The notes beneath the pieces were generated by a model that did no database searches, was not told the DNA's origin, and saw only the letters and a list, made by a program, of their open reading frames with translations. The position numbers and the translations under genes were made by a program. This document shows positions 13,424-21,887 of a DNA stretch of 29,642 bases, piece by piece (positions within the stretch are counted from its first letter, which is position 1; the number at the start of each line of letters is the position of its first letter). This DNA is from Actinomycetota bacterium (lineage in GTDB: Bacteria; Actinomycetota; Actinomycetes; S36-B12; UBA5976): contig JAFMIT010000007.1 in assembly GCA_017853815.1 (NCBI GenBank), positions 1-29,642 of the forward strand, in the 5' to 3' direction.

Positions 13424-14662
13424 GTGAACGATTTCCGAAGTGTCGAGGAGCAGCTCAACGCTGTTCTGAGCGATATCCAGCCGCTGGAACCATTTCCGAT
13501 TGGACTCATGGAGTCGCGCGGCTGTGTGCTCGCCGAAGATGTTCTCGCGCCGTGGCCGCTACCTGCTTTCGATACTGCGTCTGTCGATGGCTATGCGATT
13601 CATGCGCTCCAAGCATCTGATGCTTCGCCTGATGATCCGCTTGTCTTGCGGGTGGTTGATGCGGTGGCTCCTGGCGAACGCCCAACCAAATCGTTGTTTG
13701 CGGGTACTGCCATTCGCGTCAGTGCTGGCTCGGCTTTGCCGCACGACACTGAGGCGGTCATTCCAGTCGAGCACACGAACGGCGGGGACGAAGAGGTTGC
13801 GATCTACCAACCGGCTCGATTCGGGCAATTTATCCGTCGCCAAGGAGAAGACGTTCGCGCTGGAGATGTCGTCGCAGAAGCGGGCACAGCAATCGATGCC
13901 CGAACTCTGGGCTTGATGGCCGCCGTCGGGCGCTCACAGGTCGAAGCCCGTCCGCGTCCGCGCGTGGTTGTTGTGTCGATCGGGCAGGAGCTTCTCGAAA
14001 TCGGTGCTGCACTAGAGCCAGGAAAGGTGCCAGACACCAACGGCATCATGCTCGCAGCCGCCATCGCCGAATGCGGTGGTGTCGCATACCGCGTGGGGCC
14101 GATTTCAGATGATCCCGAAGTGATCCAACGCGTACTTTCAGAACAACTGGTGCGCGCCGATCTCGTCCTCACGACTGGCGGCACCAGCGCTTTGTCTCAC
14201 GACCACTTGCGTCAAGCGTTTGCCAAGTTGGGCCATGTCGATTACCAACGTATCGCGATGTATCCAGGCGGCGCGCAGGGTCACGGCACGATTGGCGAAG
14301 AGCACGTGCCGATCATCGCGCTTCCGAGCAATCCAGCGTCGGCGTTTGTGTCCTTCGAAGTATTTGTTCGCCCAGTTCTGCGACGCATGTTTGGTCACGA
14401 TCCGTACGGCGGCCGGCTTCAAACTGCGACCATCACCAATGGCTTCGGTTCGCCACACGGCAAGCGCCATTATGTTCGAGGCATTCGCGAAACCGATCCG
14501 CTTGGCCGCCACATTGTCACGGCTCTCGATGGGCAAGGAACGCATCTCATTGCCAGCCTTGCTCGAACGGAGTGCCTCATTGTCGTTCCCGAGGCGATTA
14601 CGAACGTCGATCCGGGAGATACCGTCGACGTGCTTCTGCTCAACGACGTGTCGGTGTGGTGA
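13424..14662 (+). CDS. moeA: molybdopterin molybdenumtransferase (MoeA)
   Basis: Inserts molybdate into adenylylated molybdopterin, the last general step of molybdenum cofactor synthesis. 412 residues, full length. PLPAFDTASVDGYAI (46-59) is the MoeA domain-I signature. The Mo-insertion domain spans about 180-320, with SIGQELLE (185-192, usually STGDEL) and GGTSALSHD (252-260, usually GGxSVGxxD, with Asp260 retained). Domain IV closes the protein. The residue changes leave the catalytic aspartate pattern mostly intact but are worth noting. GTG start three bases after galU; the TGA overlaps the next ATG. This is the copy that many actinobacteria carry between galU and rimJ; no other molybdenum genes are in the window. 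Confidence 0.93.
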   Translation: MNDFRSVEEQLNAVLSDIQPLEPFPIGLMESRGCVLAEDVLAPWPLPAFDTASVDGYAIHALQASDASPDDPLVLRVVDAVAPGERPTKSLFAGTAIRVSAGSALPHDTEAVIPVEHTNGGDEEVAIYQPARFGQFIRRQGEDVRAGDVVAEAGTAIDARTLGLMAAVGRSQVEARPRPRVVVVSIGQELLEIGAALEPGKVPDTNGIMLAAAIAECGGVAYRVGPISDDPEVIQRVLSEQLVRADLVLTTGGTSALSHDHLRQAFAKLGHVDYQRIAMYPGGAQGHGTIGEEHVPIIALPSNPASAFVSFEVFVRPVLRRMFGHDPYGGRLQTATITNGFGSPHGKRHYVRGIRETDPLGRHIVTALDGQGTHLIASLARTECLIVVPEAITNVDPGDTVDVLLLNDVSVW

Positions 14663-15258
14663 TGGCTGGATTCGTGTGGCCGTTGGTGCTTGAGCACGGC
14701 GATATCACGCTGCGTCCCATGCGGTGGAGTGACCGGAAACAGTGGCAAGCCGTTCGGGCAGCGAACAAAGACTGGCTTGGTCCGTGGGAATCGACCCATC
14801 CTGACGGTCTTGTTCGGTCGGTGCGATTCATCGACATGCTGCTCGCTGCTCGCAAGCAGGCCCGCGCGGGGCACATGCTGCCACTTGTTATTGAGTATCG
14901 CGGTGAGCTCGTCGGGCAAATAACCCTCGGCAATATTGTCTGGGGCAGTCTGCGTCAGGGGTACATCGGCTATTGGATCGCGTCGGAATATGCGGGCCGC
15001 GGGATCACAACGACGGCGGTCGCGATGCTGACAGACCACGCGCTTCTCGATATGGGTCTCCATCGCGTCGAAATCAACATTCGTCCGGAGAATCAGGCAT
15101 CTATTCGGGTTGTTGAGAAAAATGGCTTTCAGTTTGAAGGTTTGAGGCCTCGCTATCTCCATATTGATGGCGATTGGCGTGATCATCATTGCTATGTGAT
15201 GACGTCAGAGAACCTCTTAGCTGGTGGCATCACTCGGTTAAGACCAGTTGACCACTAA
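14662..15258 (+). CDS. rimJ: GNAT-family N-acetyltransferase, RimJ-like
   Basis: Acetyl-CoA dependent N-acetyltransferase, 198 residues, related to RimJ/RimL enzymes that acetylate ribosomal protein N-termini. The core begins with ITLRPMRWSD (15-24). The acetyl-CoA loop is the stretch YWIASEYAGRGITTTAVAML (A-x-x-G-x-G-x-T type), followed by the conserved L-H-R-V-E-I and N-x-x-S-I-R-V-V-E-K-N-G-F-x-x-E-G block. The start at 14662 overlaps the moeA stop (TGATG). Position after galU-moeA matches actinobacterial rimJ; the actual substrate here is not proven. Confidence 0.9.
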   Translation: MAGFVWPLVLEHGDITLRPMRWSDRKQWQAVRAANKDWLGPWESTHPDGLVRSVRFIDMLLAARKQARAGHMLPLVIEYRGELVGQITLGNIVWGSLRQGYIGYWIASEYAGRGITTTAVAMLTDHALLDMGLHRVEINIRPENQASIRVVEKNGFQFEGLRPRYLHIDGDWRDHHCYVMTSENLLAGGITRLRPVDH

Positions 15259-15288
15259 CATTTCATTGTGCGACACGCGGAGTAACGA

Positions 15289-15330
15289 AAAGTGAATTTC
15301 CGTCACTTTGAGTGATGTCTTCACTACCTT
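15289..15330 (+). promoter_or_regulatory. leaderless promoter with inverted repeat upstream of the membrane protein gene
   Basis: TACCTT (15325-15330) ends exactly six bases before the GTG start at 15337. AAAGTGA (15289-15295) and TCACTTT (15303-15309) form a 7-bp inverted repeat around ATTTCCG that would overlap the -35 box, so it may be an operator; alternatively it could stop rimJ transcription. Confidence 0.55.
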
Positions 15331-15336
15331 TCACCC

Positions 15337-16206
15337 GTGGGTTCGGGCTTTCTCTACGTAGTCATCGTAGGCATATGGGCACTTGTGCTACTGCCTATGT
15401 GGCTCAAGAAGCATGACACTGACGCCGGAATCCGCAACGTCGACAATTTCCGCGCAGCAATGGCCACGTTAAGTGACGGATTGCTGATGCCATCGCAGAC
15501 CAAGCCAACCGTGACCGCCAAGCGCGCAGTCCCTTCGGGTCTTGATGTGATTAAGCGGAATTCTTTTGCTCGTCGGCGCCGTGCGTTTCTCGCGACTTTA
15601 AGCACTGTCCCCACAACTGTGCTTGGTGTCGTGCTCGGTTCGCTCTCGCTTGTGGCGTTGGCACTTCCAGTCGTGGCCTTCGCTGGCTATGTGATGTGGG
15701 TGCGGCACGACATGAATGTGGTAGCGATGCAACGACGTGCATCTGCACGCGGTGGCCGCATCGATGAAGACATCTTGATGCCAGTCGCGTCTTCACGCAC
15801 CAACGCTCGTCAACGCTCGCAGCTTGCTCGGGCGATGGCCACGATTCGCCGGGCCGCTACTGCGCGTTTGCTCCAAGAAGAACCAGTCATCGACACAGCA
15901 GCGACAGAGTCTTGGCAGCCTGCAGAAGTTGAAGTTACGCCTTCGACATTTGCGGTTCCAGATCATTTTGTTCCAACGTACGTCACTGCACCTGCTGCCA
16001 CATCAGTTCCGCGTGAACTCGACCGTAAATACGGCACCTGGGATGGCGATGCGATGCTCGCCGCCGCTTCACAACAACAGCGACTTCAAGCTGAACACGC
16101 AGCCATGGTTGCGCAGGTTGAACAAGACAAGCGTGATCGCGAAGCCATCCAGGCTGCGGATGACGACGAGCGCACAGAGCGCATCGCCCGCATTGTTGGG
16201 GCTTAA
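15337..16206 (+). CDS. conserved actinobacterial two-TM membrane protein of unknown function (Rv0996-like position)
   Basis: 289 residues. One membrane helix at the very N-terminus (about 3-20), a roughly 65-residue basic loop, a long hydrophobic stretch (about 90-125, probably a helix pair or one long segment), then about 160 cytoplasmic residues. The tail ends in a charged, Gln/Glu-rich helical segment (about 248-289) that could form a coiled coil. No enzymatic motif is visible. The gene occupies the slot of M. tuberculosis Rv0996, directly after galU-moeA-rimJ, and Rv0996 is also an uncharacterised membrane protein; similarity is judged by position and architecture. GTG start with a TACCTT six bases upstream. 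Confidence 0.75.
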   Translation: MGSGFLYVVIVGIWALVLLPMWLKKHDTDAGIRNVDNFRAAMATLSDGLLMPSQTKPTVTAKRAVPSGLDVIKRNSFARRRRAFLATLSTVPTTVLGVVLGSLSLVALALPVVAFAGYVMWVRHDMNVVAMQRRASARGGRIDEDILMPVASSRTNARQRSQLARAMATIRRAATARLLQEEPVIDTAATESWQPAEVEVTPSTFAVPDHFVPTYVTAPAATSVPRELDRKYGTWDGDAMLAAASQQQRLQAEHAAMVAQVEQDKRDREAIQAADDDERTERIARIVGA

Positions 16207-16244
16207 GTCCTCTTTTTGAGAAGTACGACGGCGAATAACGCAGC

Positions 16245-16250
16245 TACCCT
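16245..16250 (+). promoter_or_regulatory. -10 box for leaderless transcript of the secreted HNH nuclease gene
   Basis: TACCCT ends six bases before the ATG at 16257, with no ribosome-binding sequence between. This would place transcription start at the start codon. Confidence 0.6.
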
Positions 16251-16256
16251 CACACT

Positions 16257-16997
16257 ATGAGAACTACGGGGAAAACTCTTACGGTAGCGATGACGCTGGC
16301 CGTGGTCCTGATGTCGCAAACACCTGTGCACGCGACGCACACATCTACACCACGGCTTTCAACCGTGGCTAAACAAGTTGCAGCCGCAAAATCCATGCTT
16401 AACAAGTTGATGATTACCCAACCGTCGTCGCAGGTCTACGACCGGACTGGCCAGTTCGGCGATGCCTGGGTTGATGTCGACAACGATGGCTGCGATACGC
16501 GCAACGACATTCTCGAGCGGGACCTAACAAAGGAACAGTTCAAGGATTCATGTCTGATCGCTACGGGTGTGCTGAAAGATCCGTACACCGCTAAGACAAT
16601 CAACTTTGTTCGCGGTGTCGGCACTTCGACGAAAGTTCAAATTGACCATGTCATTCCGCTTCACCTCGCCTGGCAGTACGGGGCTACGAAGTGGAGTTTC
16701 GGCAAGCGAGTGACGTTCGCGAATGACCCCATCAACCTCATCGCGACCGACGGACCCACTAACGGATCAAAGAGCGACTCGGGTCCCGATGAATGGTTAC
16801 CGCCCAACAAGAGTTACCGATGCACCTATGTCATCCGATTCATTCGCATCGCGTATCTCTACAAAGTTGGCATCAACGCGAACATGAAGTCTGTGATGCG
16901 TTCGACGTTGGCAAGCTGCACCAAGGTCGTCGGCACTCCTGCCACTCTCACACCGCTCGCGCGCTCGTTTTGGGATCGCGCAGCCGCAATCGGCTAG
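16257..16997 (+). CDS. secreted HNH-type nuclease (DUF1524 / GmrSD C-terminal-like)
   Basis: 246 residues with a signal peptide: basic start (MRTTGKTLT), hydrophobic core to about 20, and likely cleavage after VHA at 26. The mature protein has an aspartate-rich block DVDNDGCDTRN, then IDHVIPLHLAWQYGA containing the HNH catalytic D-H pair, and NDPINLIATDGPTNGSKSDSGPDEWLPP with the conserved N and the lysine-containing loop of secreted DUF1524 nucleases. Several cysteines could form disulfides outside the cell. Probably degrades environmental DNA for nutrients or in competition. Its TAG overlaps the convergent mannosyltransferase stop within a shared CTAG. Confidence 0.88.
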   Translation: MRTTGKTLTVAMTLAVVLMSQTPVHATHTSTPRLSTVAKQVAAAKSMLNKLMITQPSSQVYDRTGQFGDAWVDVDNDGCDTRNDILERDLTKEQFKDSCLIATGVLKDPYTAKTINFVRGVGTSTKVQIDHVIPLHLAWQYGATKWSFGKRVTFANDPINLIATDGPTNGSKSDSGPDEWLPPNKSYRCTYVIRFIRIAYLYKVGINANMKSVMRSTLASCTKVVGTPATLTPLARSFWDRAAAIG

Positions 16998-18466
16998 ATC
17001 CAGGTTGGCAACCACATGTGGGCTTGCCAGTAGGCGTATGAAATGACCTCGCCCGTCCACAGTGGGTAATAGAAGTAACTCAACGCGACGGTGGCGAAAA
17101 CAAATGCGCCAGCAACGAATGCGCGGGACTTGCGTTCTCTGGCACCCGCAGTACCACTGAGATACTTGCCAACAGATCCTGCCAATGCCATGGCGATAAA
17201 CGGAATCAAGACGATGGCGTAGAAACTGAAAACGGTGCGTTGCTGGAACAACAACCATGGCGCCCAGCCCACGAGGAACATCACGACAATCGCCGTGGCA
17301 CGAGCTTCGCGGTGAAGTATCGCTCGCCACGCTTGGTGAAGAATCGCGAGTGCCCCGGCCCACCAAATCAGCGGATTGCCCAATGGGATGACTTCCGCCG
17401 AGCACGGTTCTTGGATGCAGCCAGGATCGCCGGTGTTGAAACCTTCGTAATAAAAGGACGTCGGTCGCAGATTGAAAGGCCAGGTCCAGGGATTCGCAGA
17501 ATAGGAATGCGGAGACGTAAGACCGACATGGAAATTCCACGCAGCTTGGTGATAGGCGATGAGGGAGCGCAAGGCCTCGGGTAGGAATTGCCACCCTTCG
17601 CCGGGGTGCTCGGCGGCCCAGGTGCGACTGTAGGCATCAGTGGATGCAAACCAGCCACCCCATGTTGCGAGATATAGGCCCAGGACGATGAGCAGCACCA
17701 CCGGTAGCCATGGCAAACTGTCCTGAACGAACGCTCGCAGCCAAGGATTGGTGTGTCCGGCTTTAATGCGGTTGCGACCAGCGAAGAAGAACACCAACAG
17801 TGCGCAGCCAACAATGAACCAAAGCCCTGACCACTTGGTCGCAGTGGCGAGAGCCAAAAACACGGACGCAACAATCAGCCACGGGCGCCACCAGACGCTC
17901 ATTCGCTCGGTCGACAGTCGCGCCGCCATCCAATCACGATCGAGTACAACGGCACCAAAAGCGGCGAGCGTGCAAAACATCAACGTCTGGTCGAGCAATG
18001 CCGTCCGGCTATGAACAATCGCCATGCCATCAATCGCCATGAACATGCCCGCAAGAAAGGCCGTGAGTTCATGCCGAAAAAGTCGCCGTGCGATGCGATG
18101 CACGAGCACCACCGCAACAATGCCGAGAAGCGCGACCATGAATCGCCAGCCGAACGGATTGAGTCCAAAGATTTGCTCGCCGAAGCCGATCACGAGCTTT
18201 CCGAACGGCGGATGCACCACAAACGACGGCTCGTCCTTAAGGAAATCAATGCTGCCCGCGAGAATCGATTCGTCGGCTTTGTCCTGCGCATGCCGCTCGT
18301 AGCCGTACTTCCAGAGGCTCCACGCATCTTTGACGTAGTACGTCTCATCGAACACGATGTCATGTGGTCGGCCCAGATTCGCAAACCGCAGTGCAAAGGC
18401 GAGCACAGCAAGAACTGCTGACTGCCACAGACCGCGGGTTGCGAGTTTCACTCGGTCATTCTGCAC
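16994..18466 (-). CDS. pmt: polyprenol-phosphate-mannose protein O-mannosyltransferase (GT39)
   Basis: Transfers mannose from polyprenol-phosphate-mannose to Ser/Thr of secreted proteins, at the outer face of the membrane. 490 residues with about ten to eleven membrane helices. The catalytic Asp-Glu pair is D40-E41 in IVFDETYYVKDAW, followed by the HPPFGKLVIGFG loop (near 94-105), both signatures of the PMT family. The M. tuberculosis Pmt (Rv1002c) lies next to and divergent from rsmI (Rv1003), exactly as here. The GTG at 18466 faces the rsmI start nine bases away. Substrates are unknown; the secreted nuclease next door could be one, but that is speculation. Confidence 0.94.
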   Translation of the reverse strand: MQNDRVKLATRGLWQSAVLAVLAFALRFANLGRPHDIVFDETYYVKDAWSLWKYGYERHAQDKADESILAGSIDFLKDEPSFVVHPPFGKLVIGFGEQIFGLNPFGWRFMVALLGIVAVVLVHRIARRLFRHELTAFLAGMFMAIDGMAIVHSRTALLDQTLMFCTLAAFGAVVLDRDWMAARLSTERMSVWWRPWLIVASVFLALATATKWSGLWFIVGCALLVFFFAGRNRIKAGHTNPWLRAFVQDSLPWLPVVLLIVLGLYLATWGGWFASTDAYSRTWAAEHPGEGWQFLPEALRSLIAYHQAAWNFHVGLTSPHSYSANPWTWPFNLRPTSFYYEGFNTGDPGCIQEPCSAEVIPLGNPLIWWAGALAILHQAWRAILHREARATAIVVMFLVGWAPWLLFQQRTVFSFYAIVLIPFIAMALAGSVGKYLSGTAGARERKSRAFVAGAFVFATVALSYFYYPLWTGEVISYAYWQAHMWLPTWI

Positions 18467-18469
18467 AAT
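18464..18469 (+). promoter_or_regulatory. possible -10 box for leaderless rsmI
   Basis: CACAAT ends six bases before the GTG at 18476. It overlaps the start codon of the divergent pmt gene, so the two genes' promoter regions lie inside each other's 5' ends. Confidence 0.45.
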
Positions 18470-18475
18470 AGGTGC

Positions 18476-19321
18476 GTGACTTCTGCTGCACGCCTCATTT
18501 TGGCGGCGACTCCTATCGGAAACTTGGGGGACGCCTCGCCTCGTCTACGAGAAGCGTTGGCGACCGCCGACATCATTGCTGCCGAAGACACCCGCAAAGC
18601 ACTCAACCTCATTCAGGGGCTCGGTGTTGAGACTCACGCGCGCATCGTCTCCTACTTTGACTCAGTCGAACTGGAGCGCGTGCCGCAACTTCTTGAGGCA
18701 CTGGCTGAGGGCAAGACCGTCGTCGTCATTAGCGATGCAGGCATGCCCACCGTCAGTGACCCGGGCTATCGCATTGCGCATGCCGCCGCCGATGCGGGTT
18801 ATGCGATGACTGTGCTTCCTGGTCCGTCTGCTGTGACGACTGCGCTCGCGTTGAGCGGGCTGGCAAGCGATCGCTTTTCGTTCGAAGGTTTCTTGTCGCG
18901 AAAATCTGGCGAGCGCGAGAAGCAACTTCAAGAGCTCGCGAGCGAACGCCGAACGATGGTGTTCTTTGAAGCGCCACATCGCATCGCCGAAACCACCCAG
19001 GCGATGGCCGAGATCTTTGGGGCGAATCGACCCGCAGCTCTGTGCCGAGAAATCACCAAGACCTATGAAGAAGTCATCAGAGGCACTCTCGGAGACATTG
19101 CAGTCCGCTGCCAAGACGAAGTGCGCGGCGAGATCACCATCGTTGTAGAGGGTGCCAGCGCCGTCACAGAGGCCACGGACGCGGACCTGGTTGATGGCGT
19201 TAACGCTTTGGTGGCCAGTGGCGTGGAGCGCAAAGAGGCGATTGCGGAGATCGCGGTCCGATATGCAGTTCCCAAGCGCCGCGTCTTCGACGTGATGGTC
19301 GCAGCGAAGCAGTCCAAGTAG
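18476..19321 (+). CDS. rsmI: 16S rRNA (cytidine1402-2'-O)-methyltransferase
   Basis: Methylates the 2'-oxygen of C1402 in the 16S decoding centre. 281 residues, tetrapyrrole-methylase fold. LAATPIGNLGDASPR (about 8-22) and the AEDTRK segment form the S-adenosylmethionine site; SDAGMPTVSDPG and LPGPSAVTTALALSGL are further signature blocks, with FEGFLSRK after them. GTG is the first possible start and matches where homologues begin. It is followed by metG after 59 bases, which has its own promoter. Divergent neighbour pmt gives the same arrangement as in mycobacteria. Confidence 0.96.
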   Translation: MTSAARLILAATPIGNLGDASPRLREALATADIIAAEDTRKALNLIQGLGVETHARIVSYFDSVELERVPQLLEALAEGKTVVVISDAGMPTVSDPGYRIAHAAADAGYAMTVLPGPSAVTTALALSGLASDRFSFEGFLSRKSGEREKQLQELASERRTMVFFEAPHRIAETTQAMAEIFGANRPAALCREITKTYEEVIRGTLGDIAVRCQDEVRGEITIVVEGASAVTEATDADLVDGVNALVASGVERKEAIAEIAVRYAVPKRRVFDVMVAAKQSK

Positions 19322-19368
19322 CGCTCGCTCGCAGTCGAGACGGCCGAAAACGAGGCTTTCGCGGCAAT

Positions 19369-19374
19369 TAGACT
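19369..19374 (+). promoter_or_regulatory. -10 box for leaderless metG operon transcript
   Basis: TAGACT ends six bases before the metG ATG at 19381; no ribosome-binding sequence lies between. It would drive metG-tatD-ksgA-ispE. Confidence 0.65.
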
Positions 19375-19380
19375 GAGCCC

Positions 19381-20988
19381 ATGTCCTCCGATAAAGCGTT
19401 TTACCTCACAACGCCGATTTACTACGTCAACGATGCCCCGCATATCGGTCATGCCTACACGACCGTCGCAGGCGACGTCCTGACTCGCTGGCACCGTCAG
19501 CGCAGTGAATCGGTGTGGTTCTTGACCGGCACGGACGAACACGGCCAAAAGGTCATGCGCACAGCACAGGCGAACGGAACGCATCCTCAAGAGTGGGCGG
19601 ATCGACTCGTGGAGTCGGCTTGGCTTCCGGTGCTCGACACGATTGATGCAGCGAACGACGACTTCATTCGCACGACCCAGCCTCGGCACACCGAACGCGT
19701 GCAGCGCTTTTTGCAGCGCCTAAAGGATGCGGGCGACATTTACGAAGGTTCTTACGAAGGTCCCTACTGCGTGGGCTGTGAAGAGTTCAAGCTGCCTGGT
19801 GACTTGCTCGATGGCGAAGGCGAATTCGCTGGCCAGAAGTGCTGCCCTGTGCACTCCAAGCCAGTCGAGACAGTGTCGGAGACCAATTGGTTCTTCCGTT
19901 TGTCGGCGTACGGCGATGTGCTGATCAAGCACTATGAGGACAACCCTGGTGCTGTTCGGCCGCAGAGCGCCTACAACGAAGTGATGTCGTTTTTGAAGAC
20001 TGGTCTCCAGGATCTTTCGATTTCGCGCAGCACTTTCGATTGGGGCATTCCTGTTCCGTGGGATCCATCGCAGGTTGTGTACGTGTGGTTCGACGCGTTG
20101 CTCAACTACGCGACCGCTGTTGGACTTGATGATCCAGCGGGTTCTGAGGGTGCAGAGAAGTTTGCGAACACCTGGCCCGCGGATGTGCACCTCGTCGGCA
20201 AAGACATTCTGCGTTTCCACGCAGTGATTTGGCCGGCCATGCTGATGGCTGCTGAAGTTGCGTTGCCAAAGTGTGTCTACGCACATGGCTGGTTGCTCGT
20301 TGGTGGCGAGAAGATGTCCAAGTCGAAGTTGACGGGCATCGCGCCGTCACAGATTGTGGATCACTTTGGTTCTGATGCGTTCCGTTACTACTTCTTAAAG
20401 GCGATTCAGTTCGGCCAAGACGGCTCGTTTTCGTGGGAAGACATGTCGGCGCGTTACACCGCTGATCTTGCGAACGGACTCGGAAATCTGGCGTCCCGTT
20501 CCGCTGCGATGGTCGGCAAGTACTGCGATGGCATCCTGCCTGCACCAGGCGATGACACCGAAGCCGAAACGCATCTGCACGACTTGTTGAAGAAGACCGT
20601 GGAGACGGCGGATGCAGCGGTGCTCGAGCTCGACTTCGCAGCCGGTATCAACGCGGTCAAGGAATTCATCGACGCAGTGAACTTGTATGTAACCAACCAG
20701 GAACCCTGGAAAGTTGCAAAGTCCGAAGATGCTGAGAGCGTGGCTCGCCTGCACACCATTTTGTACACGATTGCGGATTGCCTCCGTGCTGTCGCTGTTA
20801 TGTATCACCCAGTGATGCCAAAGGCGACGGCGGAACTGTGGTCGCAGCTTGGTGCTGCAGCTGGTCTCGGTGACCTCGCTGCCCAGAAGGTGCAGGACTC
20901 GGCCGAGTGGCGCGTGCTGCCCGTCGGCTCGATCATCACTAAGGGTGAAGGTTTGTTCCCGCGTCTCGCAGAAGAACCAGTCGCTTAG
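19381..20988 (+). CDS. metG: methionyl-tRNA synthetase
   Basis: Charges tRNA-Met for initiation and elongation. 535 residues, a class I synthetase without the C-terminal tRNA-binding extension. HIGH is at 21-24 (APHIGHAYTTVAGD) and KMSKS at 311-315 (GEKMSKSKL). The connective peptide holds a reduced metal knuckle (YCVGCEEF and KCCPVH), as in mycobacterial-type enzymes. The anticodon-binding helical domain occupies the last third, including NQEPWK, a well-conserved segment. First gene of a four-gene block, with the TatD-type gene starting two bases after its stop. Confidence 0.97.
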   Translation: MSSDKAFYLTTPIYYVNDAPHIGHAYTTVAGDVLTRWHRQRSESVWFLTGTDEHGQKVMRTAQANGTHPQEWADRLVESAWLPVLDTIDAANDDFIRTTQPRHTERVQRFLQRLKDAGDIYEGSYEGPYCVGCEEFKLPGDLLDGEGEFAGQKCCPVHSKPVETVSETNWFFRLSAYGDVLIKHYEDNPGAVRPQSAYNEVMSFLKTGLQDLSISRSTFDWGIPVPWDPSQVVYVWFDALLNYATAVGLDDPAGSEGAEKFANTWPADVHLVGKDILRFHAVIWPAMLMAAEVALPKCVYAHGWLLVGGEKMSKSKLTGIAPSQIVDHFGSDAFRYYFLKAIQFGQDGSFSWEDMSARYTADLANGLGNLASRSAAMVGKYCDGILPAPGDDTEAETHLHDLLKKTVETADAAVLELDFAAGINAVKEFIDAVNLYVTNQEPWKVAKSEDAESVARLHTILYTIADCLRAVAVMYHPVMPKATAELWSQLGAAAGLGDLAAQKVQDSAEWRVLPVGSIITKGEGLFPRLAEEPVA

Positions 20989-20990
20989 TC

Positions 20991-21887
20991 GTGACTCGCG
21001 AACCGTTGCGCAATCGCTCAGATTGGGATCCCAACAAGAAACGGGAACTCGATCTGCCGCCGGCGCCTGAACCGCTGCCGATTGCAGTCGTTGATTCGCA
21101 TTGTCATCTCGATATCAAAGATGGCGATGAGTACCTCGACGTCACTGATGCACTCACGATGGCGGCAGAAGCGGGTATCGATCGCATCATGCAGATAGGT
21201 GTGGACGTCGAAAGTTCGCGCTGGTCGGTCGAAGCCGCTCATCAGTACTTGAACGTGCTCGCGACAGTGGCACTGCATCCCAACGAAGCGCCACGGATTT
21301 TTGCGGAGCACGGTCGCGAGGCGCTGGACGCGGCAATTGCAGAGATTGATCGACTCGCAGCTGATCCGCGAGTGCGCGGCATTGGAGAGACGGGACTCGA
21401 CTTTTTCCGTACCGAGGCTGAAGGTCTCGCCGTCCAAGAAGAGTCGTTCCGTCGCCACATTGCCATCGCCAAGAAGCACCACAAGGCGCTCGTCATTCAT
21501 GACAGAGATGCGCATGAAGATGTGGTGCGGGTTTTGCTCGACGAGGGCGCGCCTGACAAGGTGGTTTTCCATTGCTTTAGTGGCGACCATTGGTTGGCGT
21601 CGGTCGCAAAGGAACACGGCTGGTACTGCTCGTTTAGTGGCACCGTGACGTTCAAGAATTCCCACGGTGTACGTGCGGGTCTTGCGGTCCTGCCGCCAGA
21701 GTTGATTCTTGTCGAGACGGATGCGCCATTCCTGACACCGATGCCATACCGCGGGCGCCCCAATGCTTCCTATCTGATTCCACTCACCGTGCGGCACATG
21801 GCCGAGGTGCGCGGCATGGCCGTCGAGACTTTGTGCGAGGCAATTTCTGCCAACTCCGAAGCCGTGTTTGGCAGTTTCTCCTCATGA
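20991..21887 (+). CDS. tatD: TatD-family metal-dependent deoxyribonuclease
   Basis: 298 residues, TIM-barrel hydrolase. Metal ligands are visible in DSHCHLD (His37 and His39 with Asp41), in GETGLDF (a glutamate in the metal site), in VIHDRDA, in the VFHCFSGD block, and at the C-terminus in VETDAPFLTP. The first 30 residues (proline-rich) are an N-terminal extension common in actinobacterial members. TatD enzymes act as 3'-5' exonucleases on DNA or RNA; the cellular role is not settled. GTG start two bases after metG; the stop overlaps ksgA (ATGA). Mycobacteria have rpfB between tatD and ksgA; that gene is absent here. Confidence 0.95.
   Translation: MTREPLRNRSDWDPNKKRELDLPPAPEPLPIAVVDSHCHLDIKDGDEYLDVTDALTMAAEAGIDRIMQIGVDVESSRWSVEAAHQYLNVLATVALHPNEAPRIFAEHGREALDAAIAEIDRLAADPRVRGIGETGLDFFRTEAEGLAVQEESFRRHIAIAKKHHKALVIHDRDAHEDVVRVLLDEGAPDKVVFHCFSGDHWLASVAKEHGWYCSFSGTVTFKNSHGVRAGLAVLPPELILVETDAPFLTPMPYRGRPNASYLIPLTVRHMAEVRGMAVETLCEAISANSEAVFGSFSS

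Noticed and set aside
16797..17594. A 265-codon minus-strand frame overlapping pmt and the HNH nuclease gene
   Set aside because: It is out of frame with pmt on the same strand, which has clear PMT motifs over its full length; the translation shows no family resemblance.
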